A DNA stretch of 64,000 bases, taken from NCBI RefSeq assembly GCF_003332275.1, contig NZ_QOVA01000005.1, forward strand, positions 1 through 64,000, in the 5' to 3' direction. Both the position numbers and the translations under genes were made by a program. Positions 11,760 to 21,550 of this stretch are shown here, piece after piece (position 1 is the stretch's first letter; every line of letters begins with the position of its first letter). Origin of the DNA: Edaphovirga cremea. GTDB taxonomy: Bacteria; Pseudomonadota; Gammaproteobacteria; Enterobacterales; Enterobacteriaceae. Under the pieces are notes generated by a model. That model was not told where the DNA came from. It made no database searches and was given only the letters and a program-made list of their open reading frames with translations.

Positions 11760-12289
11760 TGGTACTGCTCCAGTAGCCCGTCAATATCTTCCGGCTTCAG
11801 GTGACTATGGGTGTCGTCGTCGATCATCATCGTCGGCCCTTTGTCGCAGTTACCCAGGCAACAGGTCGGCAGCAGGGTAAAACGGCCATCACCGGTGGTC
11901 TGACCCGGCTGGATACTGAGTTTCTTCTCAATAGCCGCCTGAATGCCCTGATAGCCGGTGATATGACACACCACGCTGTCGCAATAACGGATAACATGTC
12001 GGCCTACTGGCTGACGGAAGATCTGGCTGTAGAACGTTGCAACACCTTCCACGTCACTGGCAGGAATACCCAATACGTCGGCGATCGCATAGATCGCGCC
12101 ATCAGGCACCCAGCCGCGCTGTTTCTGTACTATTTTCAGAGCTTCGATCGACGCCGCGCGTGGATCTTCGTAATGATGCTTCTCATGTTCGATCGCATCC
12201 CGCTCTGCGGCGCTGAGTTCAAACGCCACTTTCTCGACTGGCGCTGCATCAATGAACAGCGGTTGTGAGTCTTTGTTTAAATCTGTCAT
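11756..12289 (-). CDS. nuoE: NADH-quinone oxidoreductase subunit E (2Fe-2S)
   Basis: Thioredoxin-fold subunit carrying 2Fe-2S cluster N1a next to NuoF. The 177-residue protein (E. coli 166) contains the four ligands in Y-C-D-S-V-V-C-H near residue 106 and in T-C-C-L-G-N-C-D near residue 146. The extra length is at the N-terminus, an acidic stretch without recognised motifs. It starts 2 bases after the nuoCD stop and overlaps nuoF by 4. Confidence 0.97.
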   Translation of the reverse strand: MTDLNKDSQPLFIDAAPVEKVAFELSAAERDAIEHEKHHYEDPRAASIEALKIVQKQRGWVPDGAIYAIADVLGIPASDVEGVATFYSQIFRQPVGRHVIRYCDSVVCHITGYQGIQAAIEKKLSIQPGQTTGDGRFTLLPTCCLGNCDKGPTMMIDDDTHSHLKPEDIDGLLEQYQ

Positions 12290-12291
12290 CG

Positions 12292-14091
12292 TTAGCGGTC
12301 CACATCTGACATTACAAAATCGATACTGCCGAGATATACGACAAGGTCGGATACCAGGCTGCCACGTATAACCGAAGGGATCTGCTGCAAGTGAGGAAAA
12401 CTCGGTGTACGGATGCGCGTACGATAGCTCATGGTGCTCGCGTCGCTGGTCAGGTAGTAACTATTGATTCCCTTGGTCGCCTCAATCATCTGGAATGATT
12501 CGTTTGCAGGCATCACTGGCCCCCACGACACTTGCAGGAAGTGGGTAATCAGGGTTTCGATATGCTGCAACGTGCGCTCTTTCGGCGGTGGCGTCGTCAA
12601 TGGGTGATCGGCCTTGAACGGACCTTCCGGCATATTGTTCAGGCACTGCTCAAGAATGCGCAGACTCTGGCGCAGCTCTTCAACCTTAAGCATTACGCGC
12701 GAGTAGCAATCGCTGACGCCATTACCTACCGGCACTTCAAAGTCGAAGTTTTCATAACCTGAGTAAGGCCGCCATTTACGCACGTCAAAAGCAATACCCG
12801 TCGCGCGCAGACCCGCACCCGTCACGCCCCAGTCCAGCGCGTCTTTGGCGTTGTATTCCGCGACGCCCATGGTACGGCCTTTCAGGACGGTGTTTTTCAG
12901 CGCAGCCTTCACATAGGAATCGAGACGCGCAGGCATCCAATCGAGGAACTCACGCAGCAGGCGATCCCAGCCTTTCGGCAGATCGTGTGCCACGCCACCA
13001 ATACGGAACCAGGCCGGATGCATACGGAAACCCGTAATGGCTTCAACCAAATCATAAATTTTCTGGCGATCGGTAAACGCAAAGAACACCGGCGTCATGG
13101 CACCGACGTCCTGAATAAAGGTACTGATATAAAGCAGGTGGCTGTTGATACGGAATAGCTCAGAAAGCATCACACGGATCGTGTTGACACGATCCGGCAC
13201 TACGATGCCCGCCAGTTTTTCAACGGCAAGCACGTAAGGCATTTCATTGACGCAGCCGCCAAGATATTCGATACGATCGGTGTACGGAATGTAGCTGTGC
13301 CACGACTGGCGCTCGCCCATTTTTTCCGCACCACGGTGGTGGTAGCCGATATCTGGAACGCAGTCGACTATCTCTTCGCCGTCCAACTGTAAAATGATAC
13401 GGAAAGCACCATGGGAAGACGGGTGGTTTGGACCGAGGTTGAGGAACATGAAGTCCTCATTTTCGGTGCCACGCTTCATGCCCCACGCTTCTGGTTTGAA
13501 AGTCAGCGACTCCATCTCCAGATCTTCTTTCTGTTTGGTTAATTCAAACGGATCGAATTCGGTGGCACGCGCCGGGTAATCTTTACGCAGCGGGTGGCCT
13601 TCCCAGGTATGCGGCATCATGATGCGGGTCAGATGCGGGTGTCCGTCGAAGGTCACACCGAACATCTCCCAGGTTTCACGCTCATACCAGTTGGCATTAG
13701 GGAAAATCTTTGTCAGCGTCGCGACATGCAGATCGTTCTCTGCCAACGCCACTTTCAGCATGATGTCGCGATTACGTTCGATGGAAATCAGATGATAGAA
13801 AACGGAAAAATCCGCGGCAGGAAGACCTTCGCGGTGAGTACGAAGACGCTCATCTACACCATGCAAATCGAACAGCATGACGTAAGGCTTCGGCTGTTTT
13901 CTCAAAAACGTGATTATTTCCAGTAACTGTTCGCGCTTGACCCATACCACGGGCATTCCGGTACGCGTCGGTTGAACAGTGAAAGCATCAGGTCCAAAAC
14001 GGTTACGCAGTTCGCCGATGACCGGATCATCCTGATGATCGCGGGTCTGCCATGCGGGCTGGGCGAGGTCATGCGTCGTCAAATCTGTCAT
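12292..14091 (-). CDS. nuoC: fused NADH-quinone oxidoreductase subunit C/D
   Basis: Single 599-residue polypeptide in which the 30-kDa (NuoC) and 49-kDa (NuoD) subunits are fused, as in E. coli and relatives. Residues to about 190 form the NuoC part (with [23 protein letters not shown]). The remainder is NuoD, with [11 protein letters not shown] near residue 217, whose histidines line the quinone site, and G-Y-H-H-R-G-A-E-K. It lies 119 bases after nuoB and 2 bases before nuoE. The fusion supports placement in Enterobacterales and their close relatives. Confidence 0.97.
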   Translation of the reverse strand: MTDLTTHDLAQPAWQTRDHQDDPVIGELRNRFGPDAFTVQPTRTGMPVVWVKREQLLEIITFLRKQPKPYVMLFDLHGVDERLRTHREGLPAADFSVFYHLISIERNRDIMLKVALAENDLHVATLTKIFPNANWYERETWEMFGVTFDGHPHLTRIMMPHTWEGHPLRKDYPARATEFDPFELTKQKEDLEMESLTFKPEAWGMKRGTENEDFMFLNLGPNHPSSHGAFRIILQLDGEEIVDCVPDIGYHHRGAEKMGERQSWHSYIPYTDRIEYLGGCVNEMPYVLAVEKLAGIVVPDRVNTIRVMLSELFRINSHLLYISTFIQDVGAMTPVFFAFTDRQKIYDLVEAITGFRMHPAWFRIGGVAHDLPKGWDRLLREFLDWMPARLDSYVKAALKNTVLKGRTMGVAEYNAKDALDWGVTGAGLRATGIAFDVRKWRPYSGYENFDFEVPVGNGVSDCYSRVMLKVEELRQSLRILEQCLNNMPEGPFKADHPLTTPPPKERTLQHIETLITHFLQVSWGPVMPANESFQMIEATKGINSYYLTSDASTMSYRTRIRTPSFPHLQQIPSVIRGSLVSDLVVYLGSIDFVMSDVDR

Positions 14092-14210
14092 AATTTTTTT
14101 TCACCACACTAAATGGTCATTTTGCCCCAGAACTCCCGTTTTCCGAGCTTTTCACATGCTCAATCAAACGGTGAAAGCGAGAGCCAATGGTTGACTATCC
14201 GACCGCAGCG

Positions 14211-14885
14211 TTAAATCTCGTCAGGTGTACGCAGATTGGTCACGGCGATACGCTCACCGCGCTTACGTTCTCTTTCTGACTGCATGTTGGCACGGTAAAC
14301 ACCCTGATCGCCCACCACCCACGAGAGAGGACGGCGCTCTTTGCCAATGGATTCCTGCAACAATAACAACGCTTGCATATAGGCTTCCGGACGCGGCGGG
14401 CAGCCAGGGATGTACACATCAACCGGCAGGAATTTATCTACGCCCTGCACAACTGAATAGATGTCATACATGCCACCGGAGTTGGCACAGGCACCCATGG
14501 AAATAACCCATTTAGGTTCCAGCATCTGGTCATACAGTCGCTGGATAACCGGCGCCATTTTGGTAAAGCAGGTTCCTGCAATAACCATCAGGTCGGCCTG
14601 GCGCGGTGATGCACGCAAAACTTCCGCCCCGAAACGCGCAACGTCATGTACTGCGGTAAACGACGTCACCATCTCTACATAACAGCAGGAAAGGCCAAAG
14701 TTGAATGGCCAAATAGAATTTTTTCGACCCCAATTCACCATGTCGTGCAATGAGTTTTCGAGTTTCCCCATATACACACTGCGGTGAACTTGCTGCTCCA
14801 GAGGATCGCTGACGATCTCCTGTTTTTGCAGGGGATAACGGTCGTTCTCACCGTCCGGGTCTATGCGGGTGAGCGTATAGTCCAT
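14211..14885 (-). CDS. nuoB: NADH-quinone oxidoreductase subunit B (cluster N2)
   Basis: Peripheral subunit holding the terminal 4Fe-4S cluster N2, which reduces quinone. The protein has 224 residues. Its cluster ligands are visible: the adjacent pair C67-C68 in [10 protein letters not shown], then C133 in G-A-C-A-N-S-G and C162 in [13 protein letters not shown] Shine-Dalgarno motif lies 7 bases before the ATG. It follows nuoA by 15 bases. The 119-base gap to nuoCD holds no recognised feature. Confidence 0.98.
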   Translation of the reverse strand: MDYTLTRIDPDGENDRYPLQKQEIVSDPLEQQVHRSVYMGKLENSLHDMVNWGRKNSIWPFNFGLSCCYVEMVTSFTAVHDVARFGAEVLRASPRQADLMVIAGTCFTKMAPVIQRLYDQMLEPKWVISMGACANSGGMYDIYSVVQGVDKFLPVDVYIPGCPPRPEAYMQALLLLQESIGKERRPLSWVVGDQGVYRANMQSERERKRGERIAVTNLRTPDEI

Positions 14886-14900
14886 CTTAATGCCTCGCTG

Positions 14901-15338
14901 TTACTGCGGATGACTGTTGGTGTTAGTGACTGCACTTGGCTTTACGCGCACTTTCGAACGGGTCGGGGCCCAGTCCAGAGCGCCGATACGCACCAGATAA
15001 AACAACCCGGCCAGCAGTACTACAATGAAAATGGTGGCCTCGATGAAACCCGTCCAACCGCTTTCGCGAATCGACGTTGACCATGCAAAGAGATACAGGG
15101 CTTCAACATCGAAAATGACGAAAAACATCGCGACCAGATAGAATTTTGCAGAGAGGCGCATACGGGCAGAGCCGACAGCGGCAATCCCTGACTCATAAGG
15201 CGTATGCTTCGCGCGTGCGCGGGCTCTCCCGCCCAAAAAGTACGCACCGAGGAGCATAAGGCAACAAAGCCCGATAGCAACGACGAGGAATACCGCGAAC
15301 GCCCAGTTATGGGCGATAACTTCAGTGGCTGTTGACAT
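14901..15338 (-). CDS. nuoA: NADH-quinone oxidoreductase subunit A
   Basis: First gene of the nuo operon. It encodes a three-helix membrane subunit of complex I near the quinone site. The 145-residue protein (E. coli 147) shows the family loop Y-E-S-G-I near residue 48 and [14 protein letters not shown] near residue 72, with the conserved acidic pair. The C-terminal tail is polar. The long upstream leader (15339 to the lrhA terminator at 15964) must hold the operon's promoters. Confidence 0.97.
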   Translation of the reverse strand: MSTATEVIAHNWAFAVFLVVAIGLCCLMLLGAYFLGGRARARAKHTPYESGIAAVGSARMRLSAKFYLVAMFFVIFDVEALYLFAWSTSIRESGWTGFIEATIFIVVLLAGLFYLVRIGALDWAPTRSKVRVKPSAVTNTNSHPQ

Positions 15339-15500
15339 ACATGCTTACTCATCAAAAGTGGTGTCGAGCGCTCTGCTCTTATCTCGGCAGTTAGTGCACC
15401 ACATCGATTCAAGGGAAGGATTAATAACCACACAAACACACTGCATTTACAGACATTTAGGCAGCGTTTTACTGTGGGCTTTTTACTCCTTTCTATAACC

Positions 15501-15520
15501 TTTTGTCAACTTTGACAAAA
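15501..15520. promoter_or_regulatory. perfect 20-bp palindrome containing two face-to-face TTGACA boxes
   Basis: Arms TTTTGTCAA and TTGACAAAA are separated by CT. Each strand therefore carries a consensus -35 hexamer (TTGACA at 15512-15517 on plus, 15509-15504 on minus). No good -10 lies at 16-18 bases on either side. It may be an operator for an unidentified dimeric regulator of nuo. Confidence 0.4.
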
Positions 15521-15667
15521 GTAACTCCACATTATTTTACAAAGGTAAATTTGTATTAACATAACCTGCGCAAGCGAGTTGCTAAATCGAGTCAGTTAAA
15601 CCTGCGTAACATCATAAAGATGTTAATGGGAGCAGTTCTTACGTATTAACTATACCATTGTCTCAGG

Positions 15668-15708
15668 AATAACCTGTTCTTCCACTCACTCCTCAGGGTT
15701 ATTTTTTT
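15668..15708 (+). terminator. orphan rightward terminator in the nuo leader
   Basis: Stem AATAACC/GGTTATT, extended by TG/CA with one bulged G, an 18-base loop, then a run of seven T at 15702-15708. It reads rightwards, opposite to nuo, and no rightward gene lies upstream of it. It could end an unannotated small RNA starting between about 15520 and 15640. Confidence 0.5.
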
Positions 15709-15963
15709 GATCTAGGGCACGTTTTGAGGCTTTTTGGCAACAAAGTCACCGGCGCAATAACACAATTTGATAAATTCAATATAACAAAATGCTGTTTTGT
15801 TTTTATCAAAACAACATAAGTTATTTTGAACTAAACGAGGGCATCGAAAATGATTTTTCCGCTTTTTTCGTTGATGAAGGGATTTATAAGGTAAGAAAAG
15901 ACGGCATTAACCCGCTTAATAACAAGAAATGACCCAGTTGGCGTATTTCCGTGCGGTTAAATA

Positions 15964-15992
15964 AAAAACCCCTTAAATTAAAAGGGGTTTTT
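15964..15992 (-). terminator. lrhA terminator
   Basis: CCCCTT pairs with AAGGGG (15969-15974 with 15982-15987) and is flanked by A5 and T5, so it works in both directions. It lies 21 bases past the lrhA stop codon and insulates the nuo leader from lrhA transcription. Confidence 0.8.
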
Positions 15993-16013
15993 ATATAGTT
16001 TACTTACCAGCGA

Positions 16014-16949
16014 TTATTCTTCATCACTCAGAAAAAGCTCATCTCCTTCCAGTGCTGAAGCGCCCGTTACGGCATAGGGTTCATTCCCAGTTTCAATTGC
16101 ACCGAAAATGGCCGTCGCCAATTCACTCTCACATTTCACATTCTTGAAGAGCCCATATTGAGTATCGGGAAGATCTGGCAAACCTTCCGCTTTACCGAGA
16201 ACGCGCAGTTCTGGGCTCATCATCTCAATCGGACGGGCCGTCACACCCAACCCGGCACGCACCGCCGCACGTATGGCAGACAGTGTGGAGGCCACATAAG
16301 CAATCCGCCACGGAATGCCTGCCTGATTGAGCATGTTGATTGCCAGGGTGCGGAATGGACTTGGTTCATCCAACAGCACCAGAGGAATCGCATCCCCCAC
16401 AGGAAATTTATAATCGGCGGCGCAGTACCATAGCGTCGGCGATGTCCTTAAAATGACATGTGGGTGGTTGACTTCACCAATTACAGTAGTGATTGCCAGA
16501 TCGATTTCGTTCTTTTCGAGCATATCAATCATGAAAGGACTGCGTTTGACCCGAACATCAATAGATAATTTAGGATAAACCGAGGTTACACGATTCAACA
16601 CAAAAGGAAGGATCGTATCAGCCGTATCATCGGATGCTCCAATAGTCAGAACCCCTTCAACGTCGCTGTACATAAGTGACGTGCAGGCTTCATCATTAAA
16701 GCGCAGAATTTTACGGGCATAACCCAATAGCTGAATCCCATGTTCAGTCAGTAACTTATTTCTACCGTGCCGTGCAAATAACTCTTTACCTACCAGCTGT
16801 TCCAATCGCTGCATTTGTTGACTTACAGCAGATTGGGTGCGACATACAGCGGCTGCCGCTGCTGCAAAGGTATTCAAATCAGCAACGGCGACGAAGGTTC
16901 TGAGCAGATCGAGATCCAAGTTAAGAATCGGACGAGTTGCGTTAGTCAT
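16014..16949 (-). CDS. lrhA: LysR-type regulator of the LrhA/HexA/PecT group
   Basis: DNA-binding transcription factor of 311 residues, the usual LysR length. The N-terminal winged helix-turn-helix spans about residues 12-72, with [20 protein letters not shown] as the recognition region. The rest is the substrate-binding-like effector domain. In E. coli LrhA represses flagellar and fimbrial genes. Its counterparts HexA (Pectobacterium) and PecT (Dickeya) repress plant-cell-wall-degrading enzymes and motility. Position next to nuoA matches E. coli lrhA. A GAAGA motif precedes the ATG. The AT-rich 794-base upstream region suggests complex control. The C-terminal tail ([14 protein letters not shown]) is acidic. 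Targets in this organism cannot be read from the sequence. Confidence 0.93.
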   Translation of the reverse strand: MTNATRPILNLDLDLLRTFVAVADLNTFAAAAAAVCRTQSAVSQQMQRLEQLVGKELFARHGRNKLLTEHGIQLLGYARKILRFNDEACTSLMYSDVEGVLTIGASDDTADTILPFVLNRVTSVYPKLSIDVRVKRSPFMIDMLEKNEIDLAITTVIGEVNHPHVILRTSPTLWYCAADYKFPVGDAIPLVLLDEPSPFRTLAINMLNQAGIPWRIAYVASTLSAIRAAVRAGLGVTARPIEMMSPELRVLGKAEGLPDLPDTQYGLFKNVKCESELATAIFGAIETGNEPYAVTGASALEGDELFLSDEE

Positions 16950-17743
16950 AGTGTTTTCTTCACTTTTTAAATTCTAATAACAAACTACCCTGGTATTGCG
17001 TGTTTAGTATCCGCAAAAGGCAGAATACCAGATAAGACAGTACCCCACTCATTACAGGAGGGCAAAAAATACTTAAATCCGGACTCGTTTTTTGATAAAA
17101 AAAGAACGCTTCACATTAAGACTCGTCTCACGCAGTGAATAGAATGGAAAAAAACCATTAATTCGTCAATAACTAATAGCTTATTAGATCCGATAAGAAG
17201 TGTTTTGTTGGCCGTTCCTGGAATAAAAGTAGCGAAAAACGATAATTCTTATCAATCAAAAAATAAGCCGAATTCTCGGACAGGCAGTGCTTCACCTCCC
17301 GTTTTTGCTATTATTATTCAAGCTAATTCAATAAGTAACGCGAGGCGATGACAATATATACAAAACATTACTTAAATAAAATTTAAGATTTTTCTCACCA
17401 TATATCGAATTATTCCGAAATTTGCATCACGGTTAATTTTTTTCCTGAATTTTCAGCGCTGAGGTTTATTACAATTTTTGGCGGTATCTTTACTTGTTTT
17501 TAAGTGAAAGGGGCGATTTATCTATAAAACTGATTAATTTGCTGTTATTACCCAAATCACACTGGTAAAGATTTGTTAAGCAAAAATGTGAACCTCATCA
17601 ACCTATCCTTTCATGGTCTGCCAGAACAAAAAATCTAATGGCAATTGCTGAAAGGTAAGTCATTGCTTTTCCCCTTAGCCTGAGAAGTATTGGTTAATCC
17701 ACTTCATTCGTCACCCATTTTGGTGAAGGTTCGAGGAGAGAAG
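16950..17743. promoter_or_regulatory. AT-rich divergent regulatory region, no gene seen
   Basis: These 794 bases lie between divergent lrhA and the symporter gene and contain no credible coding frame. The sequence is clearly more AT-rich than its surroundings, as expected for a region under nucleoid-protein control. Visible elements are a small palindrome GATAA-TTC-TTATC (17241-17253), whose minus-strand reading contains TAAGAAT, reminiscent of an RcsB half-site, and a CRP-like site at 17584-17605. The promoters themselves could not be assigned with confidence. Confidence 0.5.
17584..17605 (+). promoter_or_regulatory. CRP-like binding site upstream of the symporter gene
   Basis: The left half AAATGTGA matches the CRP consensus at all 8 bases. 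After the 6-base spacer the right half begins TCA and matches 4 of 8. It lies about 140 bases before the ATG at 17744. Catabolite control would suit a sugar-uptake gene. The -10 and -35 boxes are not clear. Confidence 0.4.
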
Positions 17744-19309
17744 ATGAATACAAAACGGAAGATTGGCCTGGTCCAGTACCTGTCGTATGGGTCAGGGGAC
17801 TTTCTGGGTGCAGGTACAACAGCGCTGACAGCGGCCTGGCTGCTTTATTTCTACACCACCTTCTGCGGACTCTCTCCGATAGAGGCCACATTTATCTTTG
17901 CTATGGCCAGGGTGCTGGATGCCATAGTCAGCCCATTGATGGGATTTCTTACCGATAACTTCGGTGCGACCCGCCTGGGTAAACGCTTTGGCCGCAGAAA
18001 GTTCTTCATTCTGCTCGGTATCCCCCTGGTGTTCAGTTATAGCCTGATGTGGGTTGGGGACATGAGCTATTGGTACTACCTGTTGACCTATCTGTTCTTT
18101 GATGTGGTTTACACCATGATCCTGGTGCCTTATGAAACATTGGTGCCGGAAATGACCGATGACTTCAAACAGAAAACCAAATTCTCGGGGACCCGTATTG
18201 CCCTCGCCCAACTCTCAGCCATCCTCGCGGCTTTCCTGCCAGGGATCCTGCTGGGTATTTTTGGCAAAGACAATGCGATATCGTTCTTCTACTCCAGCCT
18301 GGTCTTTTCGGTTATTTGCGCCATTGTGCTGACTCTGGTCTACCGCAATACCTGGGAGCGTCCTCGCGAAGAGATGTCCGATGAAGAAAGAGCGGCAGAA
18401 TTTGCGAGGCAGCAACTGACCCTTGGCCAAAGCCTGCGCCGCTTGGTTACCGAGTTGTCTTCCACCTTCCGTATCCGCATTTTCCGCCAGCATCTTGGGA
18501 TGTATCTGGGCGGCTACATCGCTCAGGACGTGTTCAACGCGGTGTTTACCTATTACGTCGTCTTTGTGTTAATGCAAAGTGCCACCGTTGCATCAAGTCT
18601 GATGGGAACCATGGCAATCCTGCAGTTCATAGCAGTCATTGGCATGATCCCGCTGTGTATTCGCCTTGGGCCTGCGCCGTCCTACCGTTTGGTGGTGCTG
18701 TTGTTTGCGTTGAGTGCGTTCTCCTATGCCCTATTGTATTACAGCGGTTTGCACGACAGTATGACCGCCCTGCTGTTCATCTCGGCGATTGCCGGTCTGG
18801 GTCGTGGTGGCATCAACTACGTTCCCTGGAATATCTATACCTACATTGCGGACGTCGATGAAGTGGTGACCGGACAGCGCCGCGAAGGGATCTTTGCCGG
18901 GATCATGACGTTAACGCGCAAAGCCTCGCAGGCCGGTGCTGTAATGCTGGTGGGTATTGCGCTGCAACTGGGTGGTTTTGTTTCCGGCCAGACCGAACAA
19001 AGCCCCGAAGTCCGCCACACGATTCTGTTAATCCTCAGCGTGGGTACCGTGATTGTGCTGTGCTGCGGCTTCCTGATTTCATTGAAGTTCAAGTTGAATC
19101 TGCAAACGCATCAGGTGTTGCGTGAAGAAACCGTGCGCATGAAACAGGCTGGCAGACCGCTTCCTGAGAACATCACCCCTGAGGCGAAAGCGACCGTCGA
19201 GTTACTGGCGGGTATGCCATACGAAAATCTGTGGGGAAACAACGACGTTGGCTACCAGAGCCAATTACGCGCCAGGCAAAAAATGGAGGATACTGCCGTC
19301 CGAACCTAG
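17744..19309 (+). CDS. GPH-family sugar:cation symporter (oligogalacturonide/rhamnogalacturonide transporter-like)
   Basis: Predicted 12-helix inner-membrane MFS symporter of the glycoside-pentoside-hexuronide (GPH) family, 521 residues. The family signature is present: Y-G-S-G-D-F near residue 14, an R-x-x-D-A-I-x-x-P-x-M-G segment near residue 50, and the cytoplasmic R-L-G-K-R-F-G-R-R-K loop. A long polar C-terminal tail follows the last helix. I chose ATG 17744, with GAGGAGAG just upstream, rather than the longer frame from 17690. The overall form resembles the TogT/RhiT transporters for pectin breakdown products of soft-rot bacteria. The position next to a HexA/PecT-type regulator fits that, but the substrate is an inference. 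It is a single-gene unit ended by a strong hairpin. Confidence 0.85.
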   Translation: MNTKRKIGLVQYLSYGSGDFLGAGTTALTAAWLLYFYTTFCGLSPIEATFIFAMARVLDAIVSPLMGFLTDNFGATRLGKRFGRRKFFILLGIPLVFSYSLMWVGDMSYWYYLLTYLFFDVVYTMILVPYETLVPEMTDDFKQKTKFSGTRIALAQLSAILAAFLPGILLGIFGKDNAISFFYSSLVFSVICAIVLTLVYRNTWERPREEMSDEERAAEFARQQLTLGQSLRRLVTELSSTFRIRIFRQHLGMYLGGYIAQDVFNAVFTYYVVFVLMQSATVASSLMGTMAILQFIAVIGMIPLCIRLGPAPSYRLVVLLFALSAFSYALLYYSGLHDSMTALLFISAIAGLGRGGINYVPWNIYTYIADVDEVVTGQRREGIFAGIMTLTRKASQAGAVMLVGIALQLGGFVSGQTEQSPEVRHTILLILSVGTVIVLCCGFLISLKFKLNLQTHQVLREETVRMKQAGRPLPENITPEAKATVELLAGMPYENLWGNNDVGYQSQLRARQKMEDTAVRT

Positions 19310-19315
19310 CCCTAC

Positions 19316-19352
19316 TGTACAGCCAGCTCTCATTTGTAGAGCTGGCTGTACA
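19316..19352 (+). terminator. long hairpin after the symporter gene
   Basis: Perfect 15-bp stem (19316-19330 with 19338-19352) with a 7-base loop, 7 bases after the stop codon. The T run (about 19365-19369) is 12 bases away, so it may be a weak or Rho-assisted terminator or an RNA-stabilising structure. Confidence 0.6.
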
Positions 19353-19603
19353 CCGGATGTCGAATTTTTGTCCTAAAACGGATTTTTATAAAAGATATAA
19401 ACCCACTTATTAGCCTAAATTCAGATAATAATTCTGGTTATTATCAATTATCCCATCCAAATTACCGCCTTGCGCCATAACTGGCAACCATTTGCACCAA
19501 AGCTGTGCGTATACCTTCAAAAGCGTTTAGGGTCGGAGTACATTGGGCACATTGCAATGTTCCACGGCAGGAACACGCTTTTCCGGCAAAAGGTCCACTT
19601 TTT
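19353..19603 (+). promoter_or_regulatory. alaA upstream region, no gene seen
   Basis: AT-rich leader between the symporter hairpin and alaA. A rightward frame extends alaA upstream to 19505, but it is not conserved in the family. No promoter could be fixed with confidence. Confidence 0.35.
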
Positions 19604-20818
19604 ATGTCCCCCATTGAAAAATCCAGCAAACTGGACAACGTCTGTTACGACATTCGTGGCCCGGTGCTCAAAGAAGCCAAGCGTCTAGAAGAAGAAGGCA
19701 ACAAAGTTCTGAAACTGAATATTGGCAACCCCGCGCCATTCGGTTTTGATGCCCCCGATGAAATTCTGGTCGATGTCATCCGTAACTTGCCCACCGCCCA
19801 GGGATATTGCGATTCCAAGGGACTCTACTCCGCGCGTAAAGCGATTATGCAGCACTATCAGGCACGCGATATGCGTGACGTAACCGTGGAAGATATTTAC
19901 ATCGGTAACGGTGTGTCTGAACTGATTGTTCAGTCAATGCAGGCGTTGCTGAACCTTGGGGACGAAATGCTGGTCCCTGCGCCTGACTATCCGTTATGGA
20001 CAGCGGCGGTGTCGCTTTCCAACGGTAAAGCCGTACATTACATCTGCGATGAGTCGTCGGACTGGTTCCCGGATCTTGATGATATCCGTAGCAAAATCAC
20101 CCCACGCACGCGTGGCATTGTGATTATCAACCCGAATAACCCGACCGGGGCGGTCTACAGCAAAGAACTGCTGATGGAGATTGTCGAGCTCGCCCGTCAA
20201 CACGATTTAATCATCTTCGCCGATGAAATCTACGACAAGATCCTGTATGACGACGCAGTTCACCACTCAATTGCCGCACTGGCGCCAGACTTGTTGACGG
20301 TCACGTTCAATGGTTTATCGAAGACCTACCGCGTTGCCGGTTTCCGTCAGGGCTGGATGGTGCTTAATGGACCGAAAAAGCACGCCAAAGGCTACATCGA
20401 AGGGCTGGAAATGCTGGCGTCAATGCGCTTGTGCGCCAACGTCCCGATGCAGCATGCGATTCAGACGGCGCTTGGCGGTTACCAGAGCATCAATGAATTT
20501 ATTCAGCCTGGCGGACGCCTGGTTGAGCAGCGGGATCGAGCCTGGGAACTGATCAATGACATTCCTGGCGTCTCCTGCGTTAAACCTCGCGGTGCCCTGT
20601 ATATGTTCCCGCGTATTGATGCGAAACGATTCAACATCCATGATGATCAGAAATTGGTGCTGGATCTGTTGCTGCAAGAAAAAGTATTGCTGGTGCAAGG
20701 CACAGCATTTAACTGGCCTTATCCGGATCACGTACGCATTGTTACTCTACCGCGTGTGGATGAACTGGAGATGGCGATCAGGAAATTGGGTCGTTTCCTC
20801 GAAACGTACCACCAATAA
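19604..20818 (+). CDS. alaA: glutamate-pyruvate aminotransferase AlaA
   Basis: PLP-dependent fold-type I aminotransferase that makes alanine from pyruvate and glutamate in the cytosol. The 404-residue protein starts M-S-P-I-E-K-S-S-K-L, the same start as E. coli AlaA (405 residues). The longer open frame from 19505 adds 33 unconserved residues and is rejected. Visible are the N-P-N-N-P-T-G motif near residue 178, the D-E-I-Y segment that holds the PLP pyridine nitrogen, the PLP-binding lysine in G-L-S-K-T-Y-R, and the phosphate-binding arginine in A-G-F-R-Q-G-W. It is monocistronic by spacing and follows lrhA as in E. coli, except for the inserted symporter. Confidence 0.97.
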   Translation: MSPIEKSSKLDNVCYDIRGPVLKEAKRLEEEGNKVLKLNIGNPAPFGFDAPDEILVDVIRNLPTAQGYCDSKGLYSARKAIMQHYQARDMRDVTVEDIYIGNGVSELIVQSMQALLNLGDEMLVPAPDYPLWTAAVSLSNGKAVHYICDESSDWFPDLDDIRSKITPRTRGIVIINPNNPTGAVYSKELLMEIVELARQHDLIIFADEIYDKILYDDAVHHSIAALAPDLLTVTFNGLSKTYRVAGFRQGWMVLNGPKKHAKGYIEGLEMLASMRLCANVPMQHAIQTALGGYQSINEFIQPGGRLVEQRDRAWELINDIPGVSCVKPRGALYMFPRIDAKRFNIHDDQKLVLDLLLQEKVLLVQGTAFNWPYPDHVRIVTLPRVDELEMAIRKLGRFLETYHQ

Positions 20819-20839
20819 ACTGACGACCAAAAAACAGCC

Positions 20840-20866
20840 ACCGGAGCGGGCAAGCGCCTGCTTCGG
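20840..20866 (+). terminator. possible alaA terminator
   Basis: Imperfect GC-rich stem (about 20841-20851 with 20856-20866, with mismatch or wobble pairs) followed by TTATTC, 22 bases after the alaA stop. The pairing is imperfect and the T run is poor. Confidence 0.4.
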
Positions 20867-20950
20867 TTATTCATCTTACCTCTCCATTTGCATAATCCCG
20901 TTCAAGTGCTCAGAATAATGATCTCATTTGCCGTTGTATAAGAGAGCACC

Positions 20951-21550
20951 ATGAGCCAAAGCCACTTCTTTGCCCATCTATCCCGTCTCAAACTGATTAG
21001 TCGCTGGCCGCTGATGCGCAACGTTCGTACCGAAAACGTCTCCGAGCACAGTTTGCAGGTTGCGTTTGTCGCCCATGCGCTGGCCGTGATTAAAAATCGC
21101 AAATTCAATGGCAATATCAACGCCGATCGCGTTGCACTTCTGGCGATGTACCATGATGCCAGCGAAGTGATTACTGGCGATATGCCTACGCCAATCAAGT
21201 ATTACAACCCGCAAATTGCCCACGAATACAAGAAAATAGAAAAAATCGCCCAGCAAAAGCTGATCGAAATGCTGCCTGTTGAACTACAGAATGATTTCCG
21301 TTCACTGCTTGATGAGCATTACTACACCGAAGATGAAAAATTGGTAGTAAAACAGGCTGATGCGCTATGCGCCTATCTGAAATGCCTGGAGGAGCTTTCT
21401 GCGGGCAACAATGAATTCAAGCTGGCAAAAGCCCGGCTGGAGAAGACCCTCTCTATGCGAAATAGCCCGGAAATGGACTATTTCATGGAGGTTTTCGTCC
21501 CCAGCTTCAGTCTGTCGCTTGACGAGATCAGTATCGATACGCAGCTCTGA
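20951..21550 (+). CDS. yfbR: 5'-deoxynucleotidase YfbR (HD domain)
   Basis: HD-domain phosphohydrolase that removes phosphate from deoxyribonucleoside 5'-monophosphates and so helps balance dNTP pools. It has 199 residues, as in E. coli. The metal-binding residues are visible in E-H-S-L-Q-V-A near residue 33 and in the H-D motif Y-H-D-A-S-E-V near residue 68, with a later aspartate in [21 protein letters not shown] motif precedes the ATG. It converges on yfbS with no base between the two stop codons. Confidence 0.95.
   Translation: MSQSHFFAHLSRLKLISRWPLMRNVRTENVSEHSLQVAFVAHALAVIKNRKFNGNINADRVALLAMYHDASEVITGDMPTPIKYYNPQIAHEYKKIEKIAQQKLIEMLPVELQNDFRSLLDEHYYTEDEKLVVKQADALCAYLKCLEELSAGNNEFKLAKARLEKTLSMRNSPEMDYFMEVFVPSFSLSLDEISIDTQL

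Larger units (their letters stand above)
15339..15963 (-). promoter_or_regulatory. nuo operon upstream region, no gene seen
   Basis: This 625-base non-coding stretch separates nuoA from the lrhA terminator. In E. coli the corresponding leader carries several promoters and sites for ArcA, FNR, NarL and Fis, so regulation by oxygen and nitrate is expected here. That expectation comes from established knowledge and is not shown by this sequence. Two structures are visible: a 20-bp palindrome (15501-15520) and a terminator-like hairpin reading rightwards (15668-15708). No convincing FNR box or protein-coding frame was found. Confidence 0.55.

Noticed and set aside
15767..15780. FNR-like TTGAT...TCAA in the nuo leader
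   Set aside because: The half-sites have the wrong spacing and the second half is imperfect, so it was not listed as a site.
17504..17521. KdgR-like GAAA...TTTAT upstream of the symporter
   Set aside because: The halves resemble a KdgR box but the spacing is off by one and the centre does not match.
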